From: an uncultured Pseudomonadales bacterium
GTDB lineage: Bacteria > Pseudomonadota > Gammaproteobacteria > Pseudomonadales > Pseudohongiellaceae
Length of the DNA stretch: 64,000 nt
Direction of reading: 5' to 3'
Assembly (NCBI GenBank): GCA_943789485.1
Contig: CALSUH010000012.1
Coordinates: forward strand, 56,716-120,715
Shown here: in pieces, positions 37,845 through 47,385 of the stretch
Position numbering within the stretch: position 1 is the first letter of the stretch
Layout of the letters: every line of letters starts with the position of its first letter
Program-made: the position numbers and the translations under genes
The notes under the pieces: generated by a model
Database searches by the model: none
What the model was told of the DNA's origin: nothing
What the model saw: the letters and a program-made list of their open reading frames with translations, nothing else

Positions 37845-39869
37845 ATGGTATTTTTAACTCCCTTATTCTTGTTTGGCTTGCTAGCGGCGCTAATTCCAAT
37901 AGCGATTCATCTTATTCGCAAGGAGAAGCCACCTAAAGTGATGTTCAGTACTATTCGATTTCTGAAGAAAACTTCTAAGAAGCTTATACTATTTCAGCAT
38001 ATTCAGCAGTGGCTGCTGCTGTTGCTAAGATCTGCAGTTATTGCCCTATTAGTTTTCGCCTTCGCTAGACCGCTTTTCGATTCGACCGTGGCACGACTGT
38101 TAGACGCCGACCCCATGTCAGCGGTGATCATGCTCGACGTTTCTATGAGCATGCGCTACGAAGACAATTTTGAGCTAGCTAAACAGGAGGCCCTCGAAAT
38201 TCTAGACAGAATGGCATCGGGCGACGAAGTGGCATTAATAAGCTTCTCGAATGCCGCCGTCGTAGTTCGCGAGTTAAGCACTGATATTGATAGTGTTAGA
38301 TCACTTATCAATAGTCTAAATGAGCCTGGCTATGGAACTACACGCTACATGCCAAATTTGCGGTTAGCTGATCAGTTGCTTGAAACTTCTCGCTATGAGA
38401 ACCGTGCAATTTATCTGATAAGTGATTTTCAGGATGTCGGTATAGATAACTCGGAAGAGGGTTGGAAACTGGCCCCTGGTACAGCCTTTAATGGTATTGA
38501 TGTGGCGGCTATTGAGAGCAGCAATCTTGCGCTTACTGACGTGAGGTCACCTGAGCAGTTGTTGGAGGATGCGGCTGAACAACAGATTCTCGCTAGAGTT
38601 CGCTCGACTGGCACTCTTTATTTAGAGCAGGGAGATGTTAGTCTCTACGTCGATGGTGACATGATTGAGACAGTTCCAGTAGATCTAGCGGATCGCTCCG
38701 AGCAGGTTGTTACTTTCACTGCCAGTTTTGATGCGCAGGGTACGCACAATGGCGAGGTGCGCCTGACTGGCGACAATTTCGTAGTCGATAACTCTTATTT
38801 TTTTACTGTCGATGTGCGACCTAAGATTCGTGTTCTGTTGGTTAACGGTGAAGCATCGGACGATTGGTTTGATGATGAAGGTCACTGGTTTGGTCTTGCA
38901 GTAAGTAGCGCTGCTCAATCACCTTTCTTATTACAGACTATCGAACCGGGTGAGCTTAGCTTTGCTTCGCTCAGACAGAATGATGTTGCTGTGTTACTAA
39001 ACGTAGGTGACTTGAGTACCGGCCAGGCAGCTGCTATTGAAAACTATGTGCGCGAAGGTGGGAGTCTGCTTTTGGCACCCGCGGATAAGGTGACGCCGGA
39101 AGTATTCAATCGTCAGTTTGCTGAAATTACGCCGGCAATGATTCAAAGCAGAGGGCAATTAGGACTTGATGACTATCTTGTGATCGCTGACTTCGACCGT
39201 CGTCATCCTATTCTTAGCCCGCTCAGTAGTGATTGGTCGGCGCGGTTTCAGAATCACTGGTCGTTGTCGCCAAACGAAGCGGCAGACGTGCTGATGCAGT
39301 TCGATAATACGGAGCCCGCACTTTTGGAGCGAAGCGTGGGGGAGGGCAATGTGATCTTGTTTGCCTCATCGCTAGATTTAGAATGGAATAATTTAGCGTT
39401 GCAAGGATTATTCCTTCCCTTCGTGCATGAAACTCTCAGACACCTCGTACAACAAAATCCCAAGCAGCGTGCGTATCAGGTTGGAGATAGTCTGGACTTA
39501 AATCCCTCAGGCACAGCGCAGGTAATCGAAGCCGTTGATGCGGCCGGCAACACTATCCAATTCGAGAATGGCAATTTCGTCACTACAGCGACAACGCCTG
39601 GCATGATTAGCGCGAGGGTCGATGGAAGCCCAGTCAACTTTGCAGTTAATGGAATACCTGAAGAATCAAATTTCAACCGTACTCCAGTCGCAAACTTGTA
39701 TGATCAGATAATCAATCCAGACACAGCACCTAATCAATCGCGGGAAGTTAGGACTGCGCAGTTGCTAGAAGAGCTGGAGCGACCACAGAGAGTCTGGTGG
39801 TGGATATTGTGTCTAACAATGCTACTTATCCTCACTGAGGCCTTTGTTGCCAACCGTACCTACCGGTAG
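37845..39869 (+). CDS. BatA-like VWA membrane protein
   Basis: 674 residues. The N-terminal BatA/aerotolerance-type region has two TM segments and the linker HLIRKEKPPKVMFSTIRFLKK. A VWA domain follows with MIDAS D98-V-S100-M-S102, then beta-sandwich and amidotransferase-like regions, and a C-terminal TM (about 650-668). It starts immediately after the DUF58 stop. Last gene of the operon. Presumed inner-membrane VWA partner of MoxR (family knowledge). Confidence 0.9.
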   Translation: MVFLTPLFLFGLLAALIPIAIHLIRKEKPPKVMFSTIRFLKKTSKKLILFQHIQQWLLLLLRSAVIALLVFAFARPLFDSTVARLLDADPMSAVIMLDVSMSMRYEDNFELAKQEALEILDRMASGDEVALISFSNAAVVVRELSTDIDSVRSLINSLNEPGYGTTRYMPNLRLADQLLETSRYENRAIYLISDFQDVGIDNSEEGWKLAPGTAFNGIDVAAIESSNLALTDVRSPEQLLEDAAEQQILARVRSTGTLYLEQGDVSLYVDGDMIETVPVDLADRSEQVVTFTASFDAQGTHNGEVRLTGDNFVVDNSYFFTVDVRPKIRVLLVNGEASDDWFDDEGHWFGLAVSSAAQSPFLLQTIEPGELSFASLRQNDVAVLLNVGDLSTGQAAAIENYVREGGSLLLAPADKVTPEVFNRQFAEITPAMIQSRGQLGLDDYLVIADFDRRHPILSPLSSDWSARFQNHWSLSPNEAADVLMQFDNTEPALLERSVGEGNVILFASSLDLEWNNLALQGLFLPFVHETLRHLVQQNPKQRAYQVGDSLDLNPSGTAQVIEAVDAAGNTIQFENGNFVTTATTPGMISARVDGSPVNFAVNGIPEESNFNRTPVANLYDQIINPDTAPNQSREVRTAQLLEELERPQRVWWWILCLTMLLILTEAFVANRTYR

Positions 39870-39919
39870 TCACAAAGCCTTTCGATATTTGTGGGCCAAT
39901 CTTTAACCCATTGATATTT

Positions 39920-39937
39920 AATAGATTAAAATCTATT
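39920..39937. promoter_or_regulatory. 18-bp palindrome upstream of TPR gene
   Basis: AATAGATT-AA-AATCTATT, a perfect inverted repeat about 100 bp upstream of the next gene, in an AT-rich gap after the operon. Candidate operator or short transcript end; no T-run follows. Confidence 0.35.
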
Positions 39938-40036
39938 CCTGTCTCATAAATTTCACAATTCTGTAAAAATAGTTCCGAATTTTATTGAATAATCATTTTT
40001 TTTGGGCCATATTTAAATCATTGGTGGCGCAGGAAT

Positions 40037-40834
40037 ATGACTAGATTAGACGAACTAAAATCAGCTAATTACCCCGTAGACCCTCAATTAGTAGTATCTC
40101 AACTACTAACGATGCTTCTTACTATGTTCTGTATCTCGCTCCTGTCCTCTTATAGCTTTGCGCAGGGCTTGTCTCTCAATCTTACTAATGATTCGGTACC
40201 TGCTATCGACCGGGCTTCACGAGCAATCATGACTCTCGAGTCTGACTTCGGTGCCTATGATCAGCGTCAGATCGAGACGCTGGGGGATTTAGGCCGGCTG
40301 AGTCAGTCTGCGGGCGAACACCAGCAGGCGCTGGTGCTTCTCAAGCAAGCTTTACACGTCGCTAGAGTCAATCAAGGTCTGTATCACGAAGCTCAAATTT
40401 CAATCGTAGACGACATCATCTCCGCCGAAATTTCTCTGCAAAATTGGGAAGAGGTGAATAACTTGTATGACTATCAAGAGCATCTTTATCGTCGGCTTTA
40501 TGACACTGACGATAGTCGCCTTGATGCCGGACTCAGGAAGGTCAGTGCTTGGCATATCACTGCCTTAAATGTGAGTCTAGCTGGCAATCGCATTGAGCAT
40601 TTACGCAAGGTGAACAAGCTATTCAAGCTGCGCATGCGGATTGCAGAAAAAACGCTGTCCTTAGATGACCCGAAATTTGCCATGCTAGCTCGAAATATAG
40701 AGATCTTTGAAAGAGAGCTCTTCCTTTCCTCTGATCTGCACCGTGAGATGTTGATTCGGCGACAGAACAATTCCCTTGCACGACAAAATACCTTTCGTCA
40801 AGACGAGCGCAGCGTAGTCGTTAGCAGCGATTAA
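40037..40834 (+). CDS. secreted TPR-repeat protein
   Basis: 265 residues. An N-terminal hydrophobic segment (about 22-43, ending YSFAQ) is a likely signal peptide, followed by two to three TPR_12-type repeats (TLGDLGRLSQSAGEHQQALVLLKQALHVAR and similar). No enzyme motif. An AGGAA Shine-Dalgarno precedes the ATG. Its own promoter region separates it from the MoxR operon; it may supply an accessory scaffold (inference). Confidence 0.75.
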   Translation: MTRLDELKSANYPVDPQLVVSQLLTMLLTMFCISLLSSYSFAQGLSLNLTNDSVPAIDRASRAIMTLESDFGAYDQRQIETLGDLGRLSQSAGEHQQALVLLKQALHVARVNQGLYHEAQISIVDDIISAEISLQNWEEVNNLYDYQEHLYRRLYDTDDSRLDAGLRKVSAWHITALNVSLAGNRIEHLRKVNKLFKLRMRIAEKTLSLDDPKFAMLARNIEIFERELFLSSDLHREMLIRRQNNSLARQNTFRQDERSVVVSSD

Positions 40835-41433
40835 GCGCGTCACACGTCAGTTAGATCTAGATTTTCTTAAGTAGAGTGTGCTGTAAAGTTCAGTTTGCTG
40901 GCGTAACTACTGTGTAGCTTAGTGCCAGAGTTACTCTGATAGCTTTAGCATATGGAGTGATTTTTTGGAACGGAAGGTTGATCCTGAATGTGCTGAAATG
41001 AAAACTTGAAAGAAAATCGAAGTTTAAGGAAAGGGAATCGGCGCAGGCGTTACTGTCGAAAATGTAATGCGCTAAAGTGGAAACTTGAAAGCAACTCGAT
41101 GCCTAAGAAAGCGGGGGGGGGAAACAAAGAAATACTCCCAAGCTCCAAGCTTTAGCTATTTACTATCTCGCCCTATATCCCTATAGCGCCAAATCGTAAA
41201 GTAGCAAAATAATATCATAGGCTATTATTTAAATAACAGGCAGTGTTACAAATTATTACAGCATGTCTAATTGTCGCTATACCCAAGCTTATGGTGGTCA
41301 CTGAACGCTCGACATTGGCCAAATTTTTTTTAGAAACGAACGAACGTTTGCTCGTTAAAATCACTGCTGAGATTCAATAACTCACATCCTATAGGTGCCA
41401 GATAGTTAGTCTACTCGTCAGAACCGCGAATCA
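40835..41433. other. gene-free region with imperfect repeats and a poly-G tract
   Basis: About 600 bp without a gene. It contains two related stretches sharing the core GAAACTTGAAAG (about 41000 and 41079), a run of nine G at 41113-41121, and a 22-bp imperfect palindrome at 41335-41356. No transcript or protein can be assigned. Confidence 0.5.
41335..41356. promoter_or_regulatory. TetR-operator-like imperfect palindrome
   Basis: AACGAACGAAC and GTTTGCTCGTT are arms matching at 9 of 11 positions. The AACG...CGTT composition resembles TetR-family operators. No divergent gene start is adjacent; the nearest gene is the 3' end of the CNNM gene, so the site is unexplained. Confidence 0.3.
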
Positions 41434-42525
41434 TCACATGTCATCTGTGGGTAGCAGTCCCATCTTCCGTGCACGTAATTCCCAGTTTTTCCGCGCTAGG
41501 GCCCGCATGTCCTCGTTGTTGTCCAATTCGTCGACTATTTCGATGCCAAGTAAAGTCTCGATAATATCCTCCATAGTCACGATACCTTCCATCCCTCCAT
41601 ATTCGTCAACAACGAGGGCAATGTGCTCCTTCTCGGTAATGAATTTATCCAATAGATCAGGAATCGGTGTGGAGCTGTGCGATACGATAATGTCGCGGCG
41701 CAGTGATTTCAATTTCTCATCACCTTTTCCATCCACTAGATTAAGAAGAATTTTATCCTTAAGAACATACCCTGTTACCTTGTCATTACTATCTTGATAT
41801 ACAGGTATGCGGGAGAACGGCAGCTCGGAATTCCTGCTATGAAATTCTTTAATAGTAGTAGAGTCATCTTCGGCCACTACAACGATACGTGGTGTCATAA
41901 CATCCTTTATAAGTATGCGATTAAAGCGCAGAAGGTTCTTGATAATCTTCTGCTCGCTTTCTTTAAGAATCCCGATGTCCTTACCAAGTTCAGACATCAC
42001 TAAGAAATCGCTTCTACTGAGTACCGGTTTGTCTTTATCTTTCTTCAGGTTTTTAGTGATTAACTGGCTGAGCCAGATCATGGGTGCGAGCAATATCATG
42101 AGTAAATTAATGGCCCGTATCGAGAAAGGAGTGAGTGCCTGCCAATTGTTAGCGCCCAATGTCTTGGGGATCACTTCCGAGAAGATCAATATAGCCATGG
42201 TCATCGCGGCAGCTACGAATGCTTCCCAGCTAACAATAGCAAAGCCGAATAATTCTATTTTGGCTGCGTTGAATATAACGGCTGCCTGTGCGCCGACACC
42301 GATAGCGCCGATTGTATGAGCGATGGTGTTTAGTGTGAGGATTGCTGCAAGAGGCCGATCGATATCTTCTTTGAAGCGCGAGAGATTTTTAGAAATGGCG
42401 GTATTGTCTCTGTCCTGAGTTGCAACATAGGCAGGGGTGATACTAAGAAGAACCGCTTCCAAAATTGAACAGAGAAAGGAGAAGAAGATACTGGCCGCGA
42501 AAAATGTGACTAAGAGACCCATCAA
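41434..42525 (-). CDS. CNNM/HlyC-CorC family transporter (DUF21 + CBS pair)
   Basis: 363 residues. An N-terminal DUF21/CNNM membrane domain with three to four TM segments (about 1-28, 57-78, 90-117, 128-150) carries the motif FSEVIPKTLGA. Two CBS domains follow (about 200-320) with DVMTPRIVVV and HIALVVDEYGGMEGIVTMEDIIE. The family is linked to magnesium or cobalt homeostasis. It lacks the C-terminal CorC/HlyC domain of the longer members. It is monocistronic, same strand as the RND operon. Confidence 0.9.
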   Translation of the reverse strand: MMGLLVTFFAASIFFSFLCSILEAVLLSITPAYVATQDRDNTAISKNLSRFKEDIDRPLAAILTLNTIAHTIGAIGVGAQAAVIFNAAKIELFGFAIVSWEAFVAAAMTMAILIFSEVIPKTLGANNWQALTPFSIRAINLLMILLAPMIWLSQLITKNLKKDKDKPVLSRSDFLVMSELGKDIGILKESEQKIIKNLLRFNRILIKDVMTPRIVVVAEDDSTTIKEFHSRNSELPFSRIPVYQDSNDKVTGYVLKDKILLNLVDGKGDEKLKSLRRDIIVSHSSTPIPDLLDKFITEKEHIALVVDEYGGMEGIVTMEDIIETLLGIEIVDELDNNEDMRALARKNWELRARKMGLLPTDDM

Positions 42526-42628
42526 TGAACCCTATAAGCAGGAAACAAGTAGGTATTCTCACACGAGCACAAAACTGGGTACAGTGATTTTCCACCCCAA
42601 TATCAAGGCCAGAGAGCCTAGTGACTCC

Positions 42629-45600
42629 CTACTGACTGAGGCTAGGCTCTGAATTTTTCTCGAATTTGGGAGCTCTGCTTAAAAGTGCGCGGAGACGATC
42701 AGGGAGTGCGAGCATGGCTGGCGTGACTACTAGTGTCAGGATTGTTCCAAAAGATAGGCCATGTACGATGGCAGAGGATAGACCAACCCATTGAGAAGTA
42801 ATCGGACCGCCAACTTCAATTTCGGCTCCGATTAAATCCACCGATACGTGCATGGCAAGAGGCAGCAGGCCGAAACCGGTAGTAAACGTAGTTAGAAATA
42901 CAGGGCGCAGGCGCTGTACGCCCGTCTGTACAATTACGTTCTCCAGCGACCAATCCTTATGCTCCGCCCGCAGATGGTTGAAGGTGTCGATTAAAACAAT
43001 ATTGTTGTTCACGATGATGCCTGCCAGGGCTACAATGCCGATCCCGGTTAATATAACGCTGAAGGTCTGGCCGGTGATGAGCAAGCCTAGCAGTACACCG
43101 GCCGTGGAGAGCAATACTGATGAGAGAATCAATAGAGACTGATAGTAACTATTGAATTGCGTCACCAAGAGGATCGCCATCAGCGCCAAAGCCAGAGTGA
43201 AGGCCTGACCCAGGAAAGCAGCCGAATCGTCCTGCTCTTCGTTAGCACCGCGGAATTGATAGACCACGCCTCGTGCCGGAGGGTTTTCTTGCATGTAGAT
43301 TTCTAGTTCTGAAACTTTGTTGTCAGCAACGAGTCCCGGTGCCGCATTGGCTCGTACATAAACAACACGTTCTCCATCGACGCGTTGAATGGCACTTACG
43401 GCGGGCTTGGCGACTCGAGTAACGAAGCTGCTAATTGGCACTAGATCGCCGCTCGCCGTGTTTATACGAATCGTGTCCATCTGCTCCAGGCCACGATACT
43501 CCGCCGGATAACGCACACGAATATCCACTTCTTCTTCGCTATCGGTAGGGCGGTAGTCTCCCATGAACACGCCATTGGTCATGAGCTGAATAGCAGTTCC
43601 TATCTCAGACATGTTGGCGCCGGACATCGCAGCTCGTGCACGGTCCACAACAATCTCCCACTCAATGCCAGGAACCGGAGCCGTATCATCGACATCGATG
43701 AGGCCCTGCATGGTGTTTTCCATGTAATTGCGAATACGTGAGGCCTCGGCGAATAGCACTTCAAGATCGTCGCCGGAAAGTTCCAACTGGATGGCTTTCC
43801 CGACTGGGGGTCCTTGTTCTATCGTGACGACTTCCGCCCTAGCACCAGGTAGATTAGCGACAGAGTCTCGGTATTGGTTTTCAACTTCGAAACCATCGAT
43901 ATCTCTGTCGCGTCTTTCGGTCATTTCGATAAAGATCGTACCGATAAGATCTGGAGCAGATTGCTGACCCCCACCCAAACTATTCCCAGATCCAGATTGA
44001 GTAACAATGCCCTTAATGTACCCGACTTCGCGTATCCGCGACTCAGCATCAAGCATGACATCGCGTAGCTCTGCCGGTGAGGAATTTCCCCTGGAAAAGA
44101 CTTGAACCTGAGTCTGGCTTGGTTCGACCCCAGTAAAGAACTCCACGCCTTTGCCGTACTGAGCGTAGGCCATAACGATGATAACTAGGGTGGTAATGCT
44201 GGTAAAAAATACAATTATTGGGGAGCGTACGGCGAAAGTAAGAACTCGCGCGTAGACGGCAGTTATGCCGCCGGTTTTAAGTGGATCGCCACCTTCAAGA
44301 TTCTGAAGATAGGTTTGATCGGCAGCGCTGGATTTGCCAATCAGTGCGCCAATAGTTGGAGCGAACAAGAGTGCGTAGAACAGCGAGCCAAATAACACTG
44401 CAAATACAGTGATTGGCAGGTAGCTCATAAACTGTCCAGCTACGCCAGGCCAGAACATGATAGGTAGAAATGCGGCGAGTGTCGTAGCAGTGGAAGCCAA
44501 TATAGGCCAATACATTCGATCTACGGCAGCTCTATAGGCGTCACGTGCATTCAGACCTTCGGCCATCTTGCGGTCAGCATATTCGACCATCACGATGGCG
44601 CCATCGATGAGCATACCGAGGCCAAGTAGTAGGCCGAACATGACCATGAAGTTGTAAGTAAAACCTAGCAGTCGAATAATGATGAAAGCGAAGAAGAAGG
44701 AAAAGGGAACTGCTAGAGTCACCAGCAGGCCAGAGCGGACTCCAACAGACGCGATAACTACTATCAGCACTAGGACCATAGCCGTTGCCATGTTTCCCTG
44801 AAGCCCCATGTTCTGTTCAACAACCAAGGGTGCCGTGTTGTTGATATAGGACAGACTAACTGCAGGCGGCAAACTAGGGCGTAATTCTTGAACTACAATA
44901 TCTATTTGCTCCATCGCCTCGGTTACGCTGGTGCCTTTACGCTTCATCACATTAAGCGAGATCGAGGCGGTGCCGTTGGCATAGGAATAGCGTGTAGCAT
45001 CTTTAAAGGTGCGCCGCACGTCGGCTATATCTGAAACAGTCAATACGCCGTCGGCGTTCGACGCGAGTGGCAGATTGAATAAGTCGTCGGCATCTTCGAT
45101 AAGCCCAGGAACCTTAATCGAAAAACTTCCCTGCCCCGTATCTACCTGACCCGCCGGAATCAATCGGTTATTGCTGGAAACGGTTTGTATTATTGAGGTG
45201 TTGGAGATTCCATAAGTCTCGAGTTTTGCGGGATCAATTACTGCCTCTAACAGTTGCTCTCTATTGCCAACCATCTCTGCCTCGAGAATAGTAGGTAGAA
45301 TCTCTATTTCTCGTTGTAGCTCTTCGGCGACCTGCAGCAACACGCGTTCCGGTACTCCATCGCCACCAATCGCGATCTGAACTACTGGCAGCGTTGCCGC
45401 TGAAACTTCTTGGATCAGTGGTTCTTCAGTGTCTTGCGGAAATCGCGCCTTTGCTCTATTTATAGCTTCACGCACTTCGCTTAGAGCGTATTGAGACTCG
45501 AAGTCGATGTCGAATTCGGTAACGATCGTAGCCGCGTTCTCACTGGAGAAGGAGGTGATCTCCGTAATGCCATCGACCGTTTTCAATTCCAATTCGGCAG

Positions 45601-45799
45601 GTTTCGCCAGTAATCGCTCAGCATCCTCGGGCGATATGCCCTGGTGTATTATCGTCGTGATAACGATAGGTACTTCAACGTCAGGGTTTAGCTCGGCGGG
45701 AATTGCGAGATAGGAAACAAATCCTGTAATCATAATAGCGACGAAAACACTCAGCGTGGTTCGTGATCGCGATACGGCGGCATCAATATAGTTCTTCAT
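42629..45799 (-). CDS. RND-family efflux transporter, inner-membrane permease
   Basis: About 1056 residues with the twelve-TM two-repeat RND layout. The TM4 motif is LGMLIDGAIVMVEYAD, which keeps the first Asp of the AcrB DD pair (D407) and has Gly at the second. The TM10 position of AcrB K940 is Asn (VALAGIIVNNNIVLID). So it belongs to a non-AcrB HAE1-like subgroup. ATG 45799 with GAAGAGAG upstream was chosen; a TTG at 45817 is in frame. It follows the adaptor gene in the same operon; no outer-membrane factor gene is present. Confidence 0.92.
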   Translation of the reverse strand: MKNYIDAAVSRSRTTLSVFVAIMITGFVSYLAIPAELNPDVEVPIVITTIIHQGISPEDAERLLAKPAELELKTVDGITEITSFSSENAATIVTEFDIDFESQYALSEVREAINRAKARFPQDTEEPLIQEVSAATLPVVQIAIGGDGVPERVLLQVAEELQREIEILPTILEAEMVGNREQLLEAVIDPAKLETYGISNTSIIQTVSSNNRLIPAGQVDTGQGSFSIKVPGLIEDADDLFNLPLASNADGVLTVSDIADVRRTFKDATRYSYANGTASISLNVMKRKGTSVTEAMEQIDIVVQELRPSLPPAVSLSYINNTAPLVVEQNMGLQGNMATAMVLVLIVVIASVGVRSGLLVTLAVPFSFFFAFIIIRLLGFTYNFMVMFGLLLGLGMLIDGAIVMVEYADRKMAEGLNARDAYRAAVDRMYWPILASTATTLAAFLPIMFWPGVAGQFMSYLPITVFAVLFGSLFYALLFAPTIGALIGKSSAADQTYLQNLEGGDPLKTGGITAVYARVLTFAVRSPIIVFFTSITTLVIIVMAYAQYGKGVEFFTGVEPSQTQVQVFSRGNSSPAELRDVMLDAESRIREVGYIKGIVTQSGSGNSLGGGQQSAPDLIGTIFIEMTERRDRDIDGFEVENQYRDSVANLPGARAEVVTIEQGPPVGKAIQLELSGDDLEVLFAEASRIRNYMENTMQGLIDVDDTAPVPGIEWEIVVDRARAAMSGANMSEIGTAIQLMTNGVFMGDYRPTDSEEEVDIRVRYPAEYRGLEQMDTIRINTASGDLVPISSFVTRVAKPAVSAIQRVDGERVVYVRANAAPGLVADNKVSELEIYMQENPPARGVVYQFRGANEEQDDSAAFLGQAFTLALALMAILLVTQFNSYYQSLLILSSVLLSTAGVLLGLLITGQTFSVILTGIGIVALAGIIVNNNIVLIDTFNHLRAEHKDWSLENVIVQTGVQRLRPVFLTTFTTGFGLLPLAMHVSVDLIGAEIEVGGPITSQWVGLSSAIVHGLSFGTILTLVVTPAMLALPDRLRALLSRAPKFEKNSEPSLSQ

Positions 45800-45838
45800 G
45801 AAGTGAGCTCTCTTCAAAACTGCAAATTATTGGTAGGA

Positions 45839-46951
45839 CTAGCGAGACCAGTCGAAATTGCTTTCTACTTGCTGTCCGGGAAAGACAATTTCCTGACCTA
45901 AAGTAATGAGATTGACAGTACCGTTTAAACCAGTAACCCAAACGCCTGGATTCATCGCGCTGGTGTTGTCCCCGACGATTTCAACATTGTTAAATTCGAC
46001 CATGTTGTTGGCGCCGATAGTCTTAACACCGATTAGCCCGCTGTCGTCCAATGTGAGAGAGGAGGAGGGGATTAGATGTGCTTGAATATCGGCTGAATCC
46101 ACCAAAATTTCGGCTGTAATACCCTGGCGAATCTCCTCAAAAGAAGAATCTACTTCTACCTCTATGCGGTAACTTCTGGACACATTATCAGCTGCGCGCG
46201 CGAGGTAGTTCACCGTGCCAGCTATGCGCTGCCCGGTGAGTAATTCGGCGGCTACTCGGGCGCCGACACTTAGGCTGCCTATATCTTGCTCTGGAACTAG
46301 CCCGACTAATAACATCGGGCTATCATCGAGTACAGAAGCGCAAACAGTTCCTGCATTTAGCAGGTCGCCTAACTCGACGCTGCGCGTTTCAACGACGCCG
46401 TCGAAGGGTGCGACGATCTTAGTTCTTTCTAACGCTAATTCTGAGCGAGCTACTCCGGCTTTGGACGATTGCAGTGCCGCCTTGAGTTGGGCAACGATCA
46501 CATCAGATTGCAGTCCTCTGTCTTGTAAGTCTAAAGACGCCATATATTCAAATTCCGCCTGTTCTTGGCGGCTTTGAGCCTCGAGCAGGTTTGAGTCACG
46601 GTCATCTACCGCTATCTCACAAAGCAGGTCACCTGCGCTGACTCTCGACCCGCGCATAACAGGCTCGCTCACAATTCGGCCAGCTTGTTCAGCTCGGACC
46701 TCTACATGGCGAAATGCCTGTGTGCGCCCTCTCACACGAACCTTCTTGCCGTAGGTCTGCTGATTAATTCTGGCCGCACGTACGATATAATCACTAGGAT
46801 TCTCTCCTGGCGATACGCCCTCGGGCACAGCCACGATAGAGCTAGTAGTGGGCGCGTTACTCTCATCTGGCTCTTCAGCGCTTTGTGGAATAACCATCCA
46901 TAACACTACGGCAATCAATATTCCTGCTGATACGACATGTTGATTTTTCAC
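45839..46951 (-). CDS. RND efflux periplasmic adaptor (membrane fusion protein)
   Basis: 370 residues. An N-terminal membrane anchor or signal segment (about 7-22), a biotinyl-lipoyl-like half (VEVRAEQAGRIVSEPVMRGSRVSAGDLLCEI), an alpha-helical hairpin (about 120-170), the second lipoyl half (ALERTKIVAPFDGVVETRSVELGD), then beta-barrel and membrane-proximal domains. It links the RND pump to an outer-membrane channel. First gene of the pump operon, divergent from the broken tetR gene. Confidence 0.92.
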   Translation of the reverse strand: MKNQHVVSAGILIAVVLWMVIPQSAEEPDESNAPTTSSIVAVPEGVSPGENPSDYIVRAARINQQTYGKKVRVRGRTQAFRHVEVRAEQAGRIVSEPVMRGSRVSAGDLLCEIAVDDRDSNLLEAQSRQEQAEFEYMASLDLQDRGLQSDVIVAQLKAALQSSKAGVARSELALERTKIVAPFDGVVETRSVELGDLLNAGTVCASVLDDSPMLLVGLVPEQDIGSLSVGARVAAELLTGQRIAGTVNYLARAADNVSRSYRIEVEVDSSFEEIRQGITAEILVDSADIQAHLIPSSSLTLDDSGLIGVKTIGANNMVEFNNVEIVGDNTSAMNPGVWVTGLNGTVNLITLGQEIVFPGQQVESNFDWSR

Positions 46952-46968
46952 TAAAATCTCCGGAAATA

Positions 46969-46983
46969 AGAACTATGAGTTCT
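46969..46983. promoter_or_regulatory. inverted repeat upstream of the efflux adaptor gene
   Basis: AGAACT-ATG-AGTTCT lies 18-32 bp upstream of the adaptor ATG. It is a short perfect dyad placed where a repressor would cover the pump promoter or start. A second dyad, GTTAC-GTATT-GTAAC, is at 47163-47177. Confidence 0.35.
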
Positions 46984-47385
46984 AATTACTTAATTTTTCA
47001 AGCTGCTCTATCGCTTTGTTTTAGCCGCAGGCGTATTCAGTTGCGCTAGTAAGACTGGTTCGCTGTACTAGATTTTTGGGCAGATCATCCTTGTTGTTGA
47101 GAGGCTCTAACTTGCAGTGCGAAAGAGTGCTACTGTTTTGTCTAGAGGTCTAGCAAAAAAGTGTTACGTATTGTAACCCTTAAAAATGCAATTGCAACGC
47201 GTTCGTCCTTTATATACGTACCTTCGGCGCATTTAGTTCCCTTCTTACATTTGACTGGTATTCACGTAAATCTATGCTAGTTTCCGTTCTAACCGGGAAT
47301 TATCTATTTGTAGTTCCTGATAATATATTTGCAAAGAGAATATGATATTCCACAGAGTTGTTTACTAAGTGAACATAATTTTTGT

